Position numbers and translations under genes: made by a program. Source: JANYHF01 sp031367715 (GTDB lineage Bacteria; Pseudomonadota; Alphaproteobacteria; Rhizobiales; Hyphomicrobiaceae). From it: a stretch of DNA of 64,000 nucleotides. The notes beneath the pieces are model-generated. The model was not told the origin of the DNA. It saw only the letters and a program-made list of their open reading frames with translations, and made no database searches. The DNA lies in assembly GCA_031367715.1 (NCBI GenBank), contig JANLQJ010000405.1, forward strand, positions 1-64,000, written 5' to 3'. This document shows, piece by piece, positions 25,801 to 33,959 of this stretch. Numbering within the stretch: position 1 is the first letter of the stretch; each line of letters opens with the position of its first letter.

Positions 25801-26817
25801 ATAGGCGGGCGCTCCATCGGCGCTCGATACCACGATGGCGGAGCTTCGCGTCACGCCGGCGACGCTCCAGACCCGGGGCGTGGTAACCTTGCTGGCATTA
25901 TCAATGCGCGGTTTCAGCTGACAGTTGCCGACTCTCAAATCATCGCCGAACCAGCTCACCACCAGCGAGACATTAGCGGCCGCGGGCAGACTTTCCTGCA
26001 ACTGATCGAGCGACGCCGACCAGTCGGTCTTGCCGGTCAAGGTATGCATGTTCTCGGGGGTCGAAGCGCCACCCGGGGTAACCCGCTGCACCTCGGCGGT
26101 TTCATAGACGAACTCGCCGGCGCCCGGGATCATGGTGACGGCCGGCACCAACTGCTCAAAACCATCGACGGCGCGAAACACCTCGAACGACAGTTGCGGC
26201 AGCCGGTTGCCGAATTTGGCCAGCGCCAAACGCTCGAACACGACATAGGCGATGCCGCGATAGGCCGGCGCCAGTCCCGCGCCTTCCTTGGCCTCGATCA
26301 GGCTGTCGGGCATCTGCAGCGTACTGCCGGCATGCAGTCGCCAGGTGATGCCATTGAGATCGAGTTCCTTGCCGTCCGCCCATACTTTGCCGACATGGGT
26401 GATTGGCCCCTCGCACAGCGCAACGGCGAAGTTGGCGAAATAGCTGAAGCTGGTGGAGGTCGGGCCGCCGCCGCCGAGACCCTTGCCACCGCCGCTATTG
26501 CCACCGCTCGAGCTGGCGACCTCCTCGAAATTGGTCGCCCAGATGACTTCGCCGGCGATCCGTGCACGGCCATAGAGCCGCGGGATCGGCGCTCCCTGGC
26601 GCGACGCCATGATCTTGAGCGAGGCCAGGCGCGGCCCTTCCAGCACGCGGCCCTGGCCGCTGGCCCCGAACAGCGCCTGATCGACATAGGAGCCGGCGAG
26701 CCCGCCGAGCGCCTGGCCGACCACCGCGCCGGTGATGGTGGCGCCAAGAATGGTGGCCGTCGGCAACAGCGCGCCGCCGATGGCAGCGCCGACTGCGGCA
26801 AGGGCAAGAGTGGCCAT
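22882..26817 (-). CDS. GTA megatron: host-specificity/baseplate multidomain protein (gp15-like)
   Basis: This 1311-residue protein corresponds to RcGTA g15, the large tail-tip protein that contacts the cell surface and contributes to genome ejection. The N-terminus is a hydrophobic glycine-rich segment (AAVGAAIGGALL...GAVVGQALGGLAGSYVDQALFG). A hub-like region, a GTA TIM-barrel-like domain (about residues 450-760, with YYAHLCKAAGGVDGFVIGSE and WFTELGCPAVDKGANQPN) and C-terminal beta domains follow. It lies 42 bases downstream of the NlpC/P60 peptidase gene. Its length matches the family. Confidence 0.92.
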   Translation of the reverse strand: MATLALAAVGAAIGGALLPTATILGATITGAVVGQALGGLAGSYVDQALFGASGQGRVLEGPRLASLKIMASRQGAPIPRLYGRARIAGEVIWATNFEEVASSSGGNSGGGKGLGGGGPTSTSFSYFANFAVALCEGPITHVGKVWADGKELDLNGITWRLHAGSTLQMPDSLIEAKEGAGLAPAYRGIAYVVFERLALAKFGNRLPQLSFEVFRAVDGFEQLVPAVTMIPGAGEFVYETAEVQRVTPGGASTPENMHTLTGKTDWSASLDQLQESLPAAANVSLVVSWFGDDLRVGNCQLKPRIDNASKVTTPRVWSVAGVTRSSAIVVSSADGAPAYGGTPSDGSVIAAIRDLAARGLKCTFNPFILMDIAAGNGLPDPYGGAAQAAYPWRGRISVHPAAGRPGTVDKTATAATQLNAFVGSAAVAHFAIAGDTVTYSGPAEWSYRRMVLYYAHLCKAAGGVDGFVIGSELKGLTTARSGASSYPFVAALVQLAADVKTVLGAGTKVTYAADWSEYFGHQPADGSNDVYFHLDALWTCAAIDAVGIDVYWPLADWRDGTTHADLVAGASSTYDLAYLKGNIVAGEGYDWYYASAAARNAQVRTPITDGAGKPWVFRFKDIAAWWGNRHYHRPGGVESSTPTAWVPQSKPFWFTELGCPAVDKGANQPNTFVDVKSAESALPYFSGGGRDDLMQRRFLQAMLERFKQGAGTAANPISSLYGAPMVDPARMFVYTWDARPYPAFPQIADVWGDAGNWQRGHWITGRIAAVALDAVVSSILTENGFVSFDTSALVGLVDGYVVDRVMSARAAIQPLELAYFFDSYESGDKISFAQRGLRGPVAVLNTDNLVETAPGAEPFHLVRRQETELPAVARLGFLDADRGYQSSAAESRRLASSSTRISNAELPMVLRPAVGQAIAERLLQDAWAARQHAQFRLPESWLALEPSDIVTLQLPGRSLELRITSLADGLGRGIDALSIQRAVYNSSSAVERETTATAAAAFGRPLIAFLDLPLLRGDESPIAARVAATQTPWPGGIAVYRSADGIDFRLNAMLAAQATLGVTTVAFAAGAVNRWDRANQLTVQLTSGTLATQSDLAVLAGANAAAIETSPGIWEVLQFAKADLIADRTYRLTRLLRGQAGTEGAMATMLAAGATFAFLDTSVALLDETLDQIGLALAWRFGPANRPLGHLSYTTQTLRFSGIGRRPLSPSHIVGVRSDGDLAIGWKRRTRIGGDNWEQREVPLAEDNEAYEVDVLSGASVVRTLSSASPTVTYTSAQQTADFGTPPTSVAVKVFQISPSFGRGTPRAATI

Positions 26818-26859
26818 CGAAGCACCGTTTCCAGGCTGCTGGTTACAATCAGTACACGC

Positions 26860-27297
26860 TCAATCGGCGACGCCCGGCAGCGCGAAAGCACCGGCGATGC
26901 GGCGGCGCCACCAGGGGCCGAGATGCACCTCGCTGACCGGCACGCCCTCCTGGGCGTGGATCATGCGGCCGTCCTCAACCAGGATCGCGGCATGCTTGGC
27001 GACCGCGAAGGTGTTGACGCGGAAGATCAGGACATCGCCCGGCTGCATCGCCACGCTACTGATCTGGCGCAGATGCCGGCCGGCAGCCGACAGCAGCGCC
27101 TCGTTGCCGGTTGCTTCGGCCCAATCGCCAGTATACGGACCGGGCGACTCCGGCTCGTCGGCATAAATCTCGCGCCATAAGCCGCGCACCAGCCCGATGC
27201 AATCGCAGCCGACTTGCCGCAGGCTGGCGCGGTGATGATAGGGCGTACCCAGCCAGCCGCGCGCAAGTCGCGTGATATCGGTCCGTGTCACGCTCAT
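26860..27297 (-). CDS. GTA NlpC/P60 cell-wall peptidase (gp14-like)
   Basis: This 145-residue tail-tip peptidase probably opens peptidoglycan for DNA entry. The catalytic Cys33 lies in GCDCIGLVRG and His102 in AKHAAIL, with His114 (MIHAQEG) nearby, in the order expected for NlpC/P60. It overlaps the hub gene by 4 bases (ATGA), as in other GTA clusters. Confidence 0.92.
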   Translation of the reverse strand: MSVTRTDITRLARGWLGTPYHHRASLRQVGCDCIGLVRGLWREIYADEPESPGPYTGDWAEATGNEALLSAAGRHLRQISSVAMQPGDVLIFRVNTFAVAKHAAILVEDGRMIHAQEGVPVSEVHLGPWWRRRIAGAFALPGVAD

Positions 27298-28187
27298 GAG
27301 AACCTGCTGCCGCCGGTGTTGCTGCCCTCACCCGCCGCCGGATAGGACGTGATGAAATCGTTGCCCGGCATATGCGGGCAACCGCGAAAATTGAGCCCAT
27401 TGGCGAATTTCGCGCGGCAGGTGGCAAATTGCTTGTCGCAACCGGCGCTGATCGAAAAACTGTCGCCAAGCGTGAGCGGACGGTTTGGGTCCAGCCAGAT
27501 CTCGATGCGCACGCCAGCGGTACTGACGCTGTGCCGCTTCACCTCGGCCTTGCGCGCCGCATTGCCGCCATTGACCCAGGTCACCAGGCCGCGCGTGAAC
27601 CAATCATCGGCATACGCGCCGAGACCGTTGACCAGGATGATGCGCTCATCGAGCAGCGCCGCAACCGTGCCCGTGCCAGTGAATGCCGCCCCCGCCAATG
27701 CCACGCCGCAGCGCGCATCGCCCAGATCGGCATCGCAGCCATACTGGTAGATGCGTCCGCGCTCCTGGCTGAGATAGTGCGCCAAACCACGCACCTCGGC
27801 GGCGAAGGCGGTGCTGCCGCGCTTGACCTCGCCAATGCTGCCCGTGCGCACCAGCAGCCGCTGCGCTGGTGCCGCCCAGTTGACACGGAAGATCTCGATG
27901 CCGGCATTGTCGTAGCGGCCGCTCGACAGATCATCGGCACTGAGACGATCCGAGCGCAATGCACCCGACAGTTCCTGATTGCCCACCGCCAGACCAACCT
28001 CGGCATGCAACTCGCTGGCGGTAAAGCCACTCGACGCCTCGAACACGGTGCCATCGAACACGACGTCGCGATCGTGATCGGTGAACCCCAACCGCGAACC
28101 GTCATTGCGGGTGACGCGCCAGCACCAGGCCAGTGTTGTGGCGCCGCTGCTGAGATGGGCCTGCAAAGCCGCTGGAACAGATCTCAC
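27294..28187 (-). CDS. GTA tail hub protein, DUF2163 / phage BR0599 family (gp13-like)
   Basis: The 297-residue product matches the DUF2163 N-terminal domain (PAALQAHLSSGATTLAWCWRVTR...GFTDHDRDV) and a C-terminal Cys-rich segment. Cysteines in YGCDADLGDARCGV and in CDKQFATCRAKF...FRGCPHMPGND are spaced like those binding an iron-sulfur cluster in tail-tip proteins such as lambda gpL and the GTA hub. The start is GTG 28187, which overlaps the TGA of the previous gene (GTGA); a longer upstream reading would cover that whole gene. Confidence 0.9.
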   Translation of the reverse strand: MRSVPAALQAHLSSGATTLAWCWRVTRNDGSRLGFTDHDRDVVFDGTVFEASSGFTASELHAEVGLAVGNQELSGALRSDRLSADDLSSGRYDNAGIEIFRVNWAAPAQRLLVRTGSIGEVKRGSTAFAAEVRGLAHYLSQERGRIYQYGCDADLGDARCGVALAGAAFTGTGTVAALLDERIILVNGLGAYADDWFTRGLVTWVNGGNAARKAEVKRHSVSTAGVRIEIWLDPNRPLTLGDSFSISAGCDKQFATCRAKFANGLNFRGCPHMPGNDFITSYPAAGEGSNTGGSRFS

Positions 28188-28822
28188 AGGCGCACCTCGA
28201 GGATTGGGATGTGCGGGATCGAACCGGCAGCAAAATTCTGCAGGTTGACCTCGATGCGGTCGGTATCGAAGCGCACCGGCACATCGAACTCGTAGCCGGC
28301 GGTGATGGCCGCGCTGGCCGCCGGGATGTGGCCGGCCAGGAAGCTGATCAGCCCGGTGGCGTAGTCGGTGGAAAAGACGCCGCCTTCCAGCTGCGCCACG
28401 CCCGCGACCTTCACCAGCAATGTTCCTTGCACCGGCTTCTTGATCGCCCGTCGATAGGGCGCAAACCCACCACCATAGACTTTCGTCAGTTGAAAGACGG
28501 TGGTGGCGCCGTCGCCGGTGCCGATGGTCTGGTCGGTGGCAGCCGGCATCCGCGACGATGGGCAAGAGCGAAAATCAGCATGATCGCGCCAGCGGAAGCC
28601 GTGCAAACGGCCGCGCCGCTCCTCGAAGAAAGCGAGCACCGCATGCAGATCATCGACGCTGCGCACGCCGTAGCCTGCGTTGTAGCTGCGCCGCGAATCG
28701 GCCCAGCGGCTGTTGCGCTCCTCAAAGCCCGAGGCCAGCGTCACCACATCGGTGCGCCGCTCCGGACCACCCACCGCGCCCTTGGAAAGATTGGTCGGAA
28801 AGCGCGTTTCATGAAAAGCCAA
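28184..28822 (-). CDS. GTA distal tail protein, DUF2460 / TIGR02217 (gp12-like)
   Basis: The 212-residue product begins MAFHETRFPTNLSKGA, typical of DUF2460, and carries the RRSYNAGYGVRS and GFRWRDHADF motifs. It forms the end of the tail tube where the hub attaches. It stands between the tape measure and hub genes in canonical GTA order. Confidence 0.93.
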   Translation of the reverse strand: MAFHETRFPTNLSKGAVGGPERRTDVVTLASGFEERNSRWADSRRSYNAGYGVRSVDDLHAVLAFFEERRGRLHGFRWRDHADFRSCPSSRMPAATDQTIGTGDGATTVFQLTKVYGGGFAPYRRAIKKPVQGTLLVKVAGVAQLEGGVFSTDYATGLISFLAGHIPAASAAITAGYEFDVPVRFDTDRIEVNLQNFAAGSIPHIPILEVRL

Positions 28823-28840
28823 GGGAAACCCTCCGTAGAC

Positions 28841-29422
28841 CTACAAATTGCGCTGTCCGGCCGACAATCCACGCTGCAGCATGGCCGCGATCTGCGTCTG
28901 CGAGCGTTGGAAACCGGCTACATCGGGCGTACTGATATTGAAGGTGATGTTGGCCCCGCCGCCCCCGCCCGAGCGCACGCCGAGCTGCCCATCGGCGCCC
29001 CGCGTCAGCGGCAGGATGGCCTCGGCGCCCTGTTCGCCAGCGACCGCGGCGCGACCATCCGACAACGGAAAACTGATCGGCGAGGAGATCACGCCGCCGC
29101 GCGCGAACGGCACGGTGATGCCGGAGCCCGCCGCTCCGCCACTGAGCGAACCGGTAAGACCACCGAGGATCTGATTGAACAGCCCACCGAGGGCATTTTC
29201 CAAAGGTTTGGTCGCGGCCGCCAGCGCCAGGTGCGCAAAGCTCCGCACCAGCGACTTGATGGTGTCCTCGAGCTTCTTGCCGCGCACCGCCACCTGCTCG
29301 AAGGAAGCGATCAGCCGGCTGGCGAACTGATCGCCCAGCGAACTCATATCGCTCAGTGATCGTTTCAATTGCTCCCCGTTGGCGGCAATCTCAGCCGTCG
29401 CGGCCTGAATGGTGGTCGGCAT
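28841..29422 (-). CDS. GTA tail tape measure protein (gp11-like), very short
   Basis: The 193-residue product has helical N-terminal segments (TIQAATAEIAANGEQLKRSL), a hydrophobic central part, and the conserved GGVISSPISFPLSDGRAAVAGEQGAEAILPL region. This length is normal for GTAs but far below siphophage tape measures, so the particle has a short tail. That is strong evidence for a GTA rather than a phage. ATG 29422 is preferred to an upstream codon; it overlaps the chaperone gene by 32 bases. Confidence 0.9.
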   Translation of the reverse strand: MPTTIQAATAEIAANGEQLKRSLSDMSSLGDQFASRLIASFEQVAVRGKKLEDTIKSLVRSFAHLALAAATKPLENALGGLFNQILGGLTGSLSGGAAGSGITVPFARGGVISSPISFPLSDGRAAVAGEQGAEAILPLTRGADGQLGVRSGGGGGANITFNISTPDVAGFQRSQTQIAAMLQRGLSAGQRNL

Positions 29423-29690
29423 CGTCCGTCGACTCCTCAATTATCTGGTCAGGAAACACCGCCATCAGCGCTTCCAACTCGGCGCGCGCCGGCGCGGCCC
29501 GCCGGCGGCGGCCGAAATGGCCTTCCAGGGCGGCATCGAACTCGCGCGGCGTCATGGCCCAGAACGTGGCAGGCTGCAGTTTCAGGGCGCCGAGCCCGAT
29601 CGTCATGGCGAGCGGCCAGTCGAATGGCTCGGCCCCGGACGAGCCCGAAGATGCCCGGGGCCTCAGGCGTTTCCCGCTGTTGGCTCGCAC
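29391..29690 (-). CDS. GTA tail assembly chaperone, rcc01693/TIGR02216 family (gp10.1-like)
   Basis: The product is at most 99 residues. The segment FDWPLAMTIGLGALKLQPATFWAMTPREFDAAL is diagnostic for the small chaperone encoded just before the tape measure in GTA clusters (quoted pieces: FDWPLAMTIGLG, FWAMTPREF). It overlaps the gp10-like gene by 28 bases. The true start may be nearer the FDWP motif. Confidence 0.88.
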   Translation of the reverse strand: MRANSGKRLRPRASSGSSGAEPFDWPLAMTIGLGALKLQPATFWAMTPREFDAALEGHFGRRRRAAPARAELEALMAVFPDQIIEESTDDADHHSGRDG

Positions 29691-30007
29691 CCCGATGGCG
29701 CCCCGCCAAAGGTCGCCGCCAGCAATCGTGCAACGATGTCGATCGCACCGGTCGCCCCGCCGTCGATACGCATCTCGGCGACGGCAGCATCCTCGATCAT
29801 GTGCCCGCCCGAGCGCAAACCGGCACCGAGAATGCGGATGGCATCGCGCGAAGAGATCCGCCCGCTGCCGAAACGCTGTGCCAGCGACAGCATGTCGTCA
29901 ACCCCGAAGGCGTCTTCCAGTTCGGCCAGCGCACCGAGCGTCAGGCACAGCCGGCGTGGTACTCCGTCGATGACCGCCTCGATCTCGCCGCGATGACGAT
30001 TGGCCAT
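29663..30007 (-). CDS. GTA tail chaperone/gp10-like family protein
   Basis: The 114-residue product begins MANRHRGEIEAVIDGVPRRL, with LTLGALAELEDAFG next, as in GTA gp10 proteins (gene transfer agent family protein, tail assembly chaperone type). It lies 12 bases after the major tail protein gene and overlaps the second chaperone gene, an arrangement typical of tail chaperone pairs. Confidence 0.9.
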   Translation of the reverse strand: MANRHRGEIEAVIDGVPRRLCLTLGALAELEDAFGVDDMLSLAQRFGSGRISSRDAIRILGAGLRSGGHMIEDAAVAEMRIDGGATGAIDIVARLLAATFGGAPSGCEPTAGNA

Positions 30008-30019
30008 GACAATCCTCCG

Positions 30020-30430
30020 CTAGGTTGTGAAGATCAACTCGCCCGCCGATTCCAGCGTCATGTCGAAAGTCACTTCGGCATTGTACTGACCAGCAAAGTC
30101 GAGCGACGAGATCTGGAACGGTCCTTGTACGGTGCCGAGACCCGGAATGATCACCTGCCAGTTGCGGATCGTCCCGGCAAAGAAGGTATCGCGAACGAGC
30201 GCATCTGTGGCCGAGTTCTTGAAGATGCCGTTGCCGGTGATGCGGGCATTGCGCACGCCAGCTCCCGCCAACAGTTCGCGCCATAGGCCGGTCGATTCCG
30301 CATTGGTGGTGTCGACCGTGGCGGCGTTGAAAGCGAGGGTGCGCGTGCGCAGACCCGCCACCGTGATGTAGGTGCCGCTACCGGTCTGGTCTATTTTAAC
30401 CAGCAGATCGCGGCCTTTCTGGGCTGCCAT
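30020..30430 (-). CDS. GTA major tail tube protein, TP901-1 family (gp9-like)
   Basis: The 136-residue product has the family pattern MAAQKGRDLLVKID...TVAGLRTRTLAFNAATVDTTN and a C-terminal FDMTLESAGELIFT. It polymerises into the tail tube. It follows gp8 after a 194-base gap that holds strong hairpins, the largest gap inside the cluster. Confidence 0.92.
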   Translation of the reverse strand: MAAQKGRDLLVKIDQTGSGTYITVAGLRTRTLAFNAATVDTTNAESTGLWRELLAGAGVRNARITGNGIFKNSATDALVRDTFFAGTIRNWQVIIPGLGTVQGPFQISSLDFAGQYNAEVTFDMTLESAGELIFTT

Positions 30431-30464
30431 GAGGAAGGGCTCCTTGGATTAAGAGGCAACAGTC

Positions 30465-30595
30465 ATCCCGGATGCGCCGCGGCGTTTTGACGGTGCGGCG
30501 CATCCGGGATCGCTCTGGGCTCAGGCGTGACGCAACTGGAGCACGTACCCGACCAGGTCGCGTGTCTGCAGTGCACCGTCAAAACGCTGCACTGC
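30465..30595. repeat. Nested perfect inverted repeats between GTA gp8 and gp9 genes
   Basis: Bases 30465-30480 pair perfectly with 30495-30510 (16 bp). In addition 30482-30496 pairs with 30573-30587 (15 bp), and 30568-30574 with 30589-30595. The pairings compete, so alternative RNA folds are possible. It is either a REP-like insertion or a transcript processing/attenuation element before the tail tube gene. Confidence 0.75.
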
Positions 30596-30624
30596 GCACG
30601 GGATGACAGGTGGGTCGGCGATCA

Positions 30625-31035
30625 TCACGCCGGCTCGGTCACCGCGCGGTAGCGCACAATGCCGTGGATGGTGACGCCGTCCGGATCGCGGCGGACGTCG
30701 GAGAATTGTTGACGCAGGCTGACCAGCACATGCCCGGTCAGTGTCAATGACGCTGTATGCAGAACATCCCGCAGCGCGGCGATGATGCGTTGCGCCTCAC
30801 CGCGGCCGCCGCCCTGCGACCAGACATGCAGCGTCAAGATGTGCTCCTCGCCATCCTCCGTGCCCGTCCCCCAATCGCTCGATGCGGTCTGGCCGAGACC
30901 GACGTGCGGGTAGGGCGCCGCCTGTGGCACGTCGTCATAGATGCGCGCGCCGCCCAGCAGCGTCGTCAGCCAAGCACTGCCGATAAGCACGCCATACACG
31001 GCCTGTTGCAATTGCCAACTGGCGCTGCCGCTCAT
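30625..31035 (-). CDS. GTA tail terminator, DUF3168 (gp8-like)
   Basis: The 136-residue product has the DUF3168 pattern LQQAVYGVLIGSAWL...IYDDVPQAAPYPHVGLGQ and LTLHVWSQGGGRGEAQRI. It closes the head-proximal end of the tail. It overlaps the gp7-like gene by 4 bases. Confidence 0.92.
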   Translation of the reverse strand: MSGSASWQLQQAVYGVLIGSAWLTTLLGGARIYDDVPQAAPYPHVGLGQTASSDWGTGTEDGEEHILTLHVWSQGGGRGEAQRIIAALRDVLHTASLTLTGHVLVSLRQQFSDVRRDPDGVTIHGIVRYRAVTEPA

Positions 31036-31361
31036 AAATTGCGCTCCTCGGCGAGAATCCGAAGGAAAGGCTCGGGGCCGTCGCGGTTCAGCACCGCCTC
31101 AATGACCAATAACCGGCTGCCAAACCGCAACCGCATGGCCGGCAGCACATCAGTGCGCCTACGGATGGTGACCTCGTGCATCACCCGGCCTTGCAGACCC
31201 TCGGCGATGAACTGTTGCGTCCCGGCAAGGCTTTTTAGCTCGGCCCACAGTTCGGCCACCGCGGACCACGTCACCGTCACGCCGCCGCCACCATCGGCAA
31301 CGCGCGCCGGTTGCTCCAGCGTCACACGACGGCGCAAGGCTGCAATCGCGGGTCTGCTCAT
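31032..31361 (-). CDS. GTA head closure/stopper protein (gp7-like)
   Basis: The 109-residue product belongs to the phage head-tail joining family (RRRVTLEQPARV...WSAVAELWAELKSLAGTQQF). It lies between adaptor and terminator with 4-base overlaps on both sides, as in RcGTA. Confidence 0.9.
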   Translation of the reverse strand: MSRPAIAALRRRVTLEQPARVADGGGGVTVTWSAVAELWAELKSLAGTQQFIAEGLQGRVMHEVTIRRRTDVLPAMRLRFGSRLLVIEAVLNRDGPEPFLRILAEERNL

Positions 31362-31939
31362 AGCCGCCTCACACGATAGGGATCGATCAGATCACACACC
31401 ATCGGTGGCAGGCGGATCGAGCCACCGCCGCTGGCATCGGCAAGTTCGCGATGTTCGTACCAGTGCCCGACCAGCACCAGCAGCGCAACCCGCAAGGCGG
31501 CAGGAACGTCGGTCGGCAACGCGCCGTGCCCAGCCGTGAAATCAATGGCGATGCCGTTTCCAGGCCGCAACGGCTGCGGCCAGGCAATGGCGCCGCGGCG
31601 GATCAGGCGCGGCAGCGAGCCCATCCCGTCGAGCAGATAGCCGCTCGCCGGCAGGGTCGCGAAGCTGTCGTCCATGGCATAGACCCGCACCGCCTCCACC
31701 GATTGCACTGGTGCCAGCGGCAGCGCCACCGCATAGCCCGCCGGCCAGGCGTCAAGCCAATAGGTCCAGCCCTGCGTGATCAGGGCACGACCCAACCCCC
31801 GCTCGAGTTCGGAGCGCGCGCCAGTGATCAGACGGCTGATGAGTGCATCGTCGTCGGCGCTGTCCACGCGCAGATGCGCCTTGGCATCGGCGAGCGAGAC
31901 CGGCTCCTGCGCGGGAGCGGAATTGGCTACGAGCGACAT
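31358..31939 (-). CDS. GTA head-tail adaptor (gp6-like, phiE125 gp8 family)
   Basis: The 193-residue product starts with the typical EPVSLADAKAHLRVDSADDD helix region and ends LPPMVCDLIDPYRVRRL. It binds the portal ring and links to the stopper. It lies about 110 bases past the capsid gene, and the gap contains tandem tgagggg units and complementary ctcaccactca units. Confidence 0.9.
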   Translation of the reverse strand: MSLVANSAPAQEPVSLADAKAHLRVDSADDDALISRLITGARSELERGLGRALITQGWTYWLDAWPAGYAVALPLAPVQSVEAVRVYAMDDSFATLPASGYLLDGMGSLPRLIRRGAIAWPQPLRPGNGIAIDFTAGHGALPTDVPAALRVALLVLVGHWYEHRELADASGGGSIRLPPMVCDLIDPYRVRRL

Positions 31940-32053
31940 GGGTAACTCGCTGAAAGAAGAGTGAGGGGTGAGGGGTGAGTGGCAAAGAGGTGACGTCGCG
32001 CTGGGTCTTTTAGCCGCTCACGACCCACAACTCACCACTCACGCCTGCTTGGT

Positions 32054-33307
32054 TCAGCTCACGCCGAACTTCAGCAGCTTGATGGCGTCGAAGTCCTGCA
32101 CGCCGCCACCGACTCGTTTGGTGGTGTAGAACAAGACATAGGGTTTGGCCGTGAACGGATCACGCAGGATGCGCATGCCGACGCGGTCGACCACCAGATA
32201 GCCGGCCCGGAAATCGCCGAAGGCGAGCGAGAAACTGTCGGTGGCAAGCACCGGCATGTCCTCGCTCTCCAAGATCGGGAAGCCCATGAACTGGGGCGCC
32301 GCTCCCGGCTGGATCGCGGGCTGCCAGAGGTAGTTGTTGGTGCTGTCCTTCAGTTTACGGATGACCGCCTGGGTGGTCCGGTTCATGGCAAAACGCGCAT
32401 TGGGCCGGTACTGAGCTTTCAGCGCATAGACCAGGTCGATCAGCTTGTCGCTGGGGGCGGTGGCGGGCAGCCCGCCGGCGACGCCGGTGGCCAGGTACCC
32501 CATCGAGCCCCAGGCCCAGGAGGCCTGCGCGAGCATCGGATAGGCCAGGAAACCCTTGGGTTTGCTGGTGCCGTCGCCGATGACGAAGGCGCTGCCTTCC
32601 TGTTGCGCAAAGGTGGTCTTCACTTCATCGGCCACCCACTGGTCGATGTTCACGACCGCATCGTCGAGTAGCGCGGTAGTCGCCGCCGGCATGGCGTAGA
32701 TCTCGAAAGTGGGAAAGCTCAGATTAGCCAGCGCGGTGTTGCCGGTCTGCGGGCGCGCCGCCGCTTCAGCCGCCCAGCCAGCCGCGAAACCCGACGTCGA
32801 GAACGGCTTGTTGTAGACATTGCTGGAAACCTGCCGAACGGTCGCGGCGGCCCGGATCGGCGAGATGTCGCGGATGGCGAGCGATACGGCGTGCTCGGTC
32901 TCGGGCGGCACCAGATAGCCGCCATCCGAGCTGGAGCCGATCGACAACGCCTTGGTTTCCAGCGCCGACAATGCTCCGGACTCGCCTTTTCGCACATAGC
33001 TCTCGAAGGCCGCCTTGTGCTGCAACTGCACGCTCGAACGCGGCAGGCCGCCGCCGATCGCCGGGCGGGACTGTTTGAGCAGCATGCTGTCGATCAACTG
33101 CTTGTGCTCGTCCAGCGACTGGTTGATGCGGTTGACCTTGTCCTCGCTGAGGACATCGGCCGAACCACGCCGCTCGATCTGATCGATGCGCTGATCGTTC
33201 TCGGCCTTGAAGGCCTCGAAGCCGCGCATGAATTTGTCATAGACCACGGCAGCCTCGGGGCTCAGGGCCTTGGTTTCAGGAGCCGAATTGGGAGTCTCTG
33301 CGTTCAT
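32054..33307 (-). CDS. GTA major capsid protein, HK97 fold (gp5-like)
   Basis: The 417-residue product has the N-terminal coiled delta/scaffold region (about 1-110) removed by the prohead protease. The HK97 capsid core follows (KALSIGSSSDGGYLVPPETE...WVADEVKTTFAQQEGSAFVIGDGTSKPKGFL). ATG 33307 overlaps the protease stop by 4 bases and has a purine-rich upstream stretch; the longer upstream frame overlaps the protease gene and is rejected. Confidence 0.94.
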   Translation of the reverse strand: MNAETPNSAPETKALSPEAAVVYDKFMRGFEAFKAENDQRIDQIERRGSADVLSEDKVNRINQSLDEHKQLIDSMLLKQSRPAIGGGLPRSSVQLQHKAAFESYVRKGESGALSALETKALSIGSSSDGGYLVPPETEHAVSLAIRDISPIRAAATVRQVSSNVYNKPFSTSGFAAGWAAEAAARPQTGNTALANLSFPTFEIYAMPAATTALLDDAVVNIDQWVADEVKTTFAQQEGSAFVIGDGTSKPKGFLAYPMLAQASWAWGSMGYLATGVAGGLPATAPSDKLIDLVYALKAQYRPNARFAMNRTTQAVIRKLKDSTNNYLWQPAIQPGAAPQFMGFPILESEDMPVLATDSFSLAFGDFRAGYLVVDRVGMRILRDPFTAKPYVLFYTTKRVGGGVQDFDAIKLLKFGVS

Positions 33308-33924
33308 CTCGTCCTCGTCTTTCTGTGGGGGGTGCGGGCTAGTTGGTTCAAGCGAAGGGCTGCCTCGCCGAGGCCCTCCCGGAAGGCGGCATCGTCGGTC
33401 GCGGCGCCCGATTTCACGGTCGAGATCAGCGCGCCAGGCTGCATCGGGAAAGTGACGACCGAAATCTCCCACAGGTCGATTTTCGTCAGCCTGCGGACAC
33501 CGGAGCGCGCATCGCGCACACCCTTCTCGGTGCGAAAGCCGATCGAAAGCCCTTCCAACGCACCGGCCTGCATCAGCGACAGCGCCTCGCGAGCGCGCCT
33601 GACGTCGAGCAACAGACGCCCACGCACCTTCAGCCCACGGGCATCTTCGCTGAGCTGCTCCCAGATGCCGATCGGCTCGGCCGGATCGTGCTGGAACAGC
33701 ATCCTGATGCCGCCGGTCCCGCGCCGGCTGAGCGTTTCGCGGAAGGCGCCGGGCACGACGATGTCGCGGGCGAGATCCTCAATGTTGAACAGGCTGGCAT
33801 AGCCTTCGAAGGTGCCTTCGGCATCGACCGCAGTGAGATCGAGACGGGCGCGCTTGAACTCGTTCGGCATGGCGGGAGCGGTCATGGGGTGGACCATGTT
33901 GGAGATACTCAGTTCGCGTTTCAT
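33304..33924 (-). CDS. GTA prohead protease, HK97 gp4 family (gp4-like)
   Basis: The 206-residue product shows the phage prohead serine protease signature: FEGYASLFN, His in MLFQHDPAEPIG, Ser in EGLSIGF and Glu in DLWEISVVTFP. It matures the capsid. Directly upstream lies the displaced portal fragment rather than the intact portal, so the portal-protease neighbourhood has been split by about 1.2 kb. Confidence 0.93.
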   Translation of the reverse strand: MKRELSISNMVHPMTAPAMPNEFKRARLDLTAVDAEGTFEGYASLFNIEDLARDIVVPGAFRETLSRRGTGGIRMLFQHDPAEPIGIWEQLSEDARGLKVRGRLLLDVRRAREALSLMQAGALEGLSIGFRTEKGVRDARSGVRRLTKIDLWEISVVTFPMQPGALISTVKSGAATDDAAFREGLGEAALRLNQLARTPHRKTRTR

Positions 33925-33959
33925 GTGTTGGGTCGTGGGTAGTCAGTGAACGCGGCGAC

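Noticed and set aside
24163..27180. Very long open frame (1005 residues) on the plus strand opposite the megatron gene
   Set aside because: It has no recognisable domain, an amino-acid composition typical of antisense frames in G+C-rich DNA (many Arg, Gly, Ala, Ile runs), and lies fully over a clear GTA gene.
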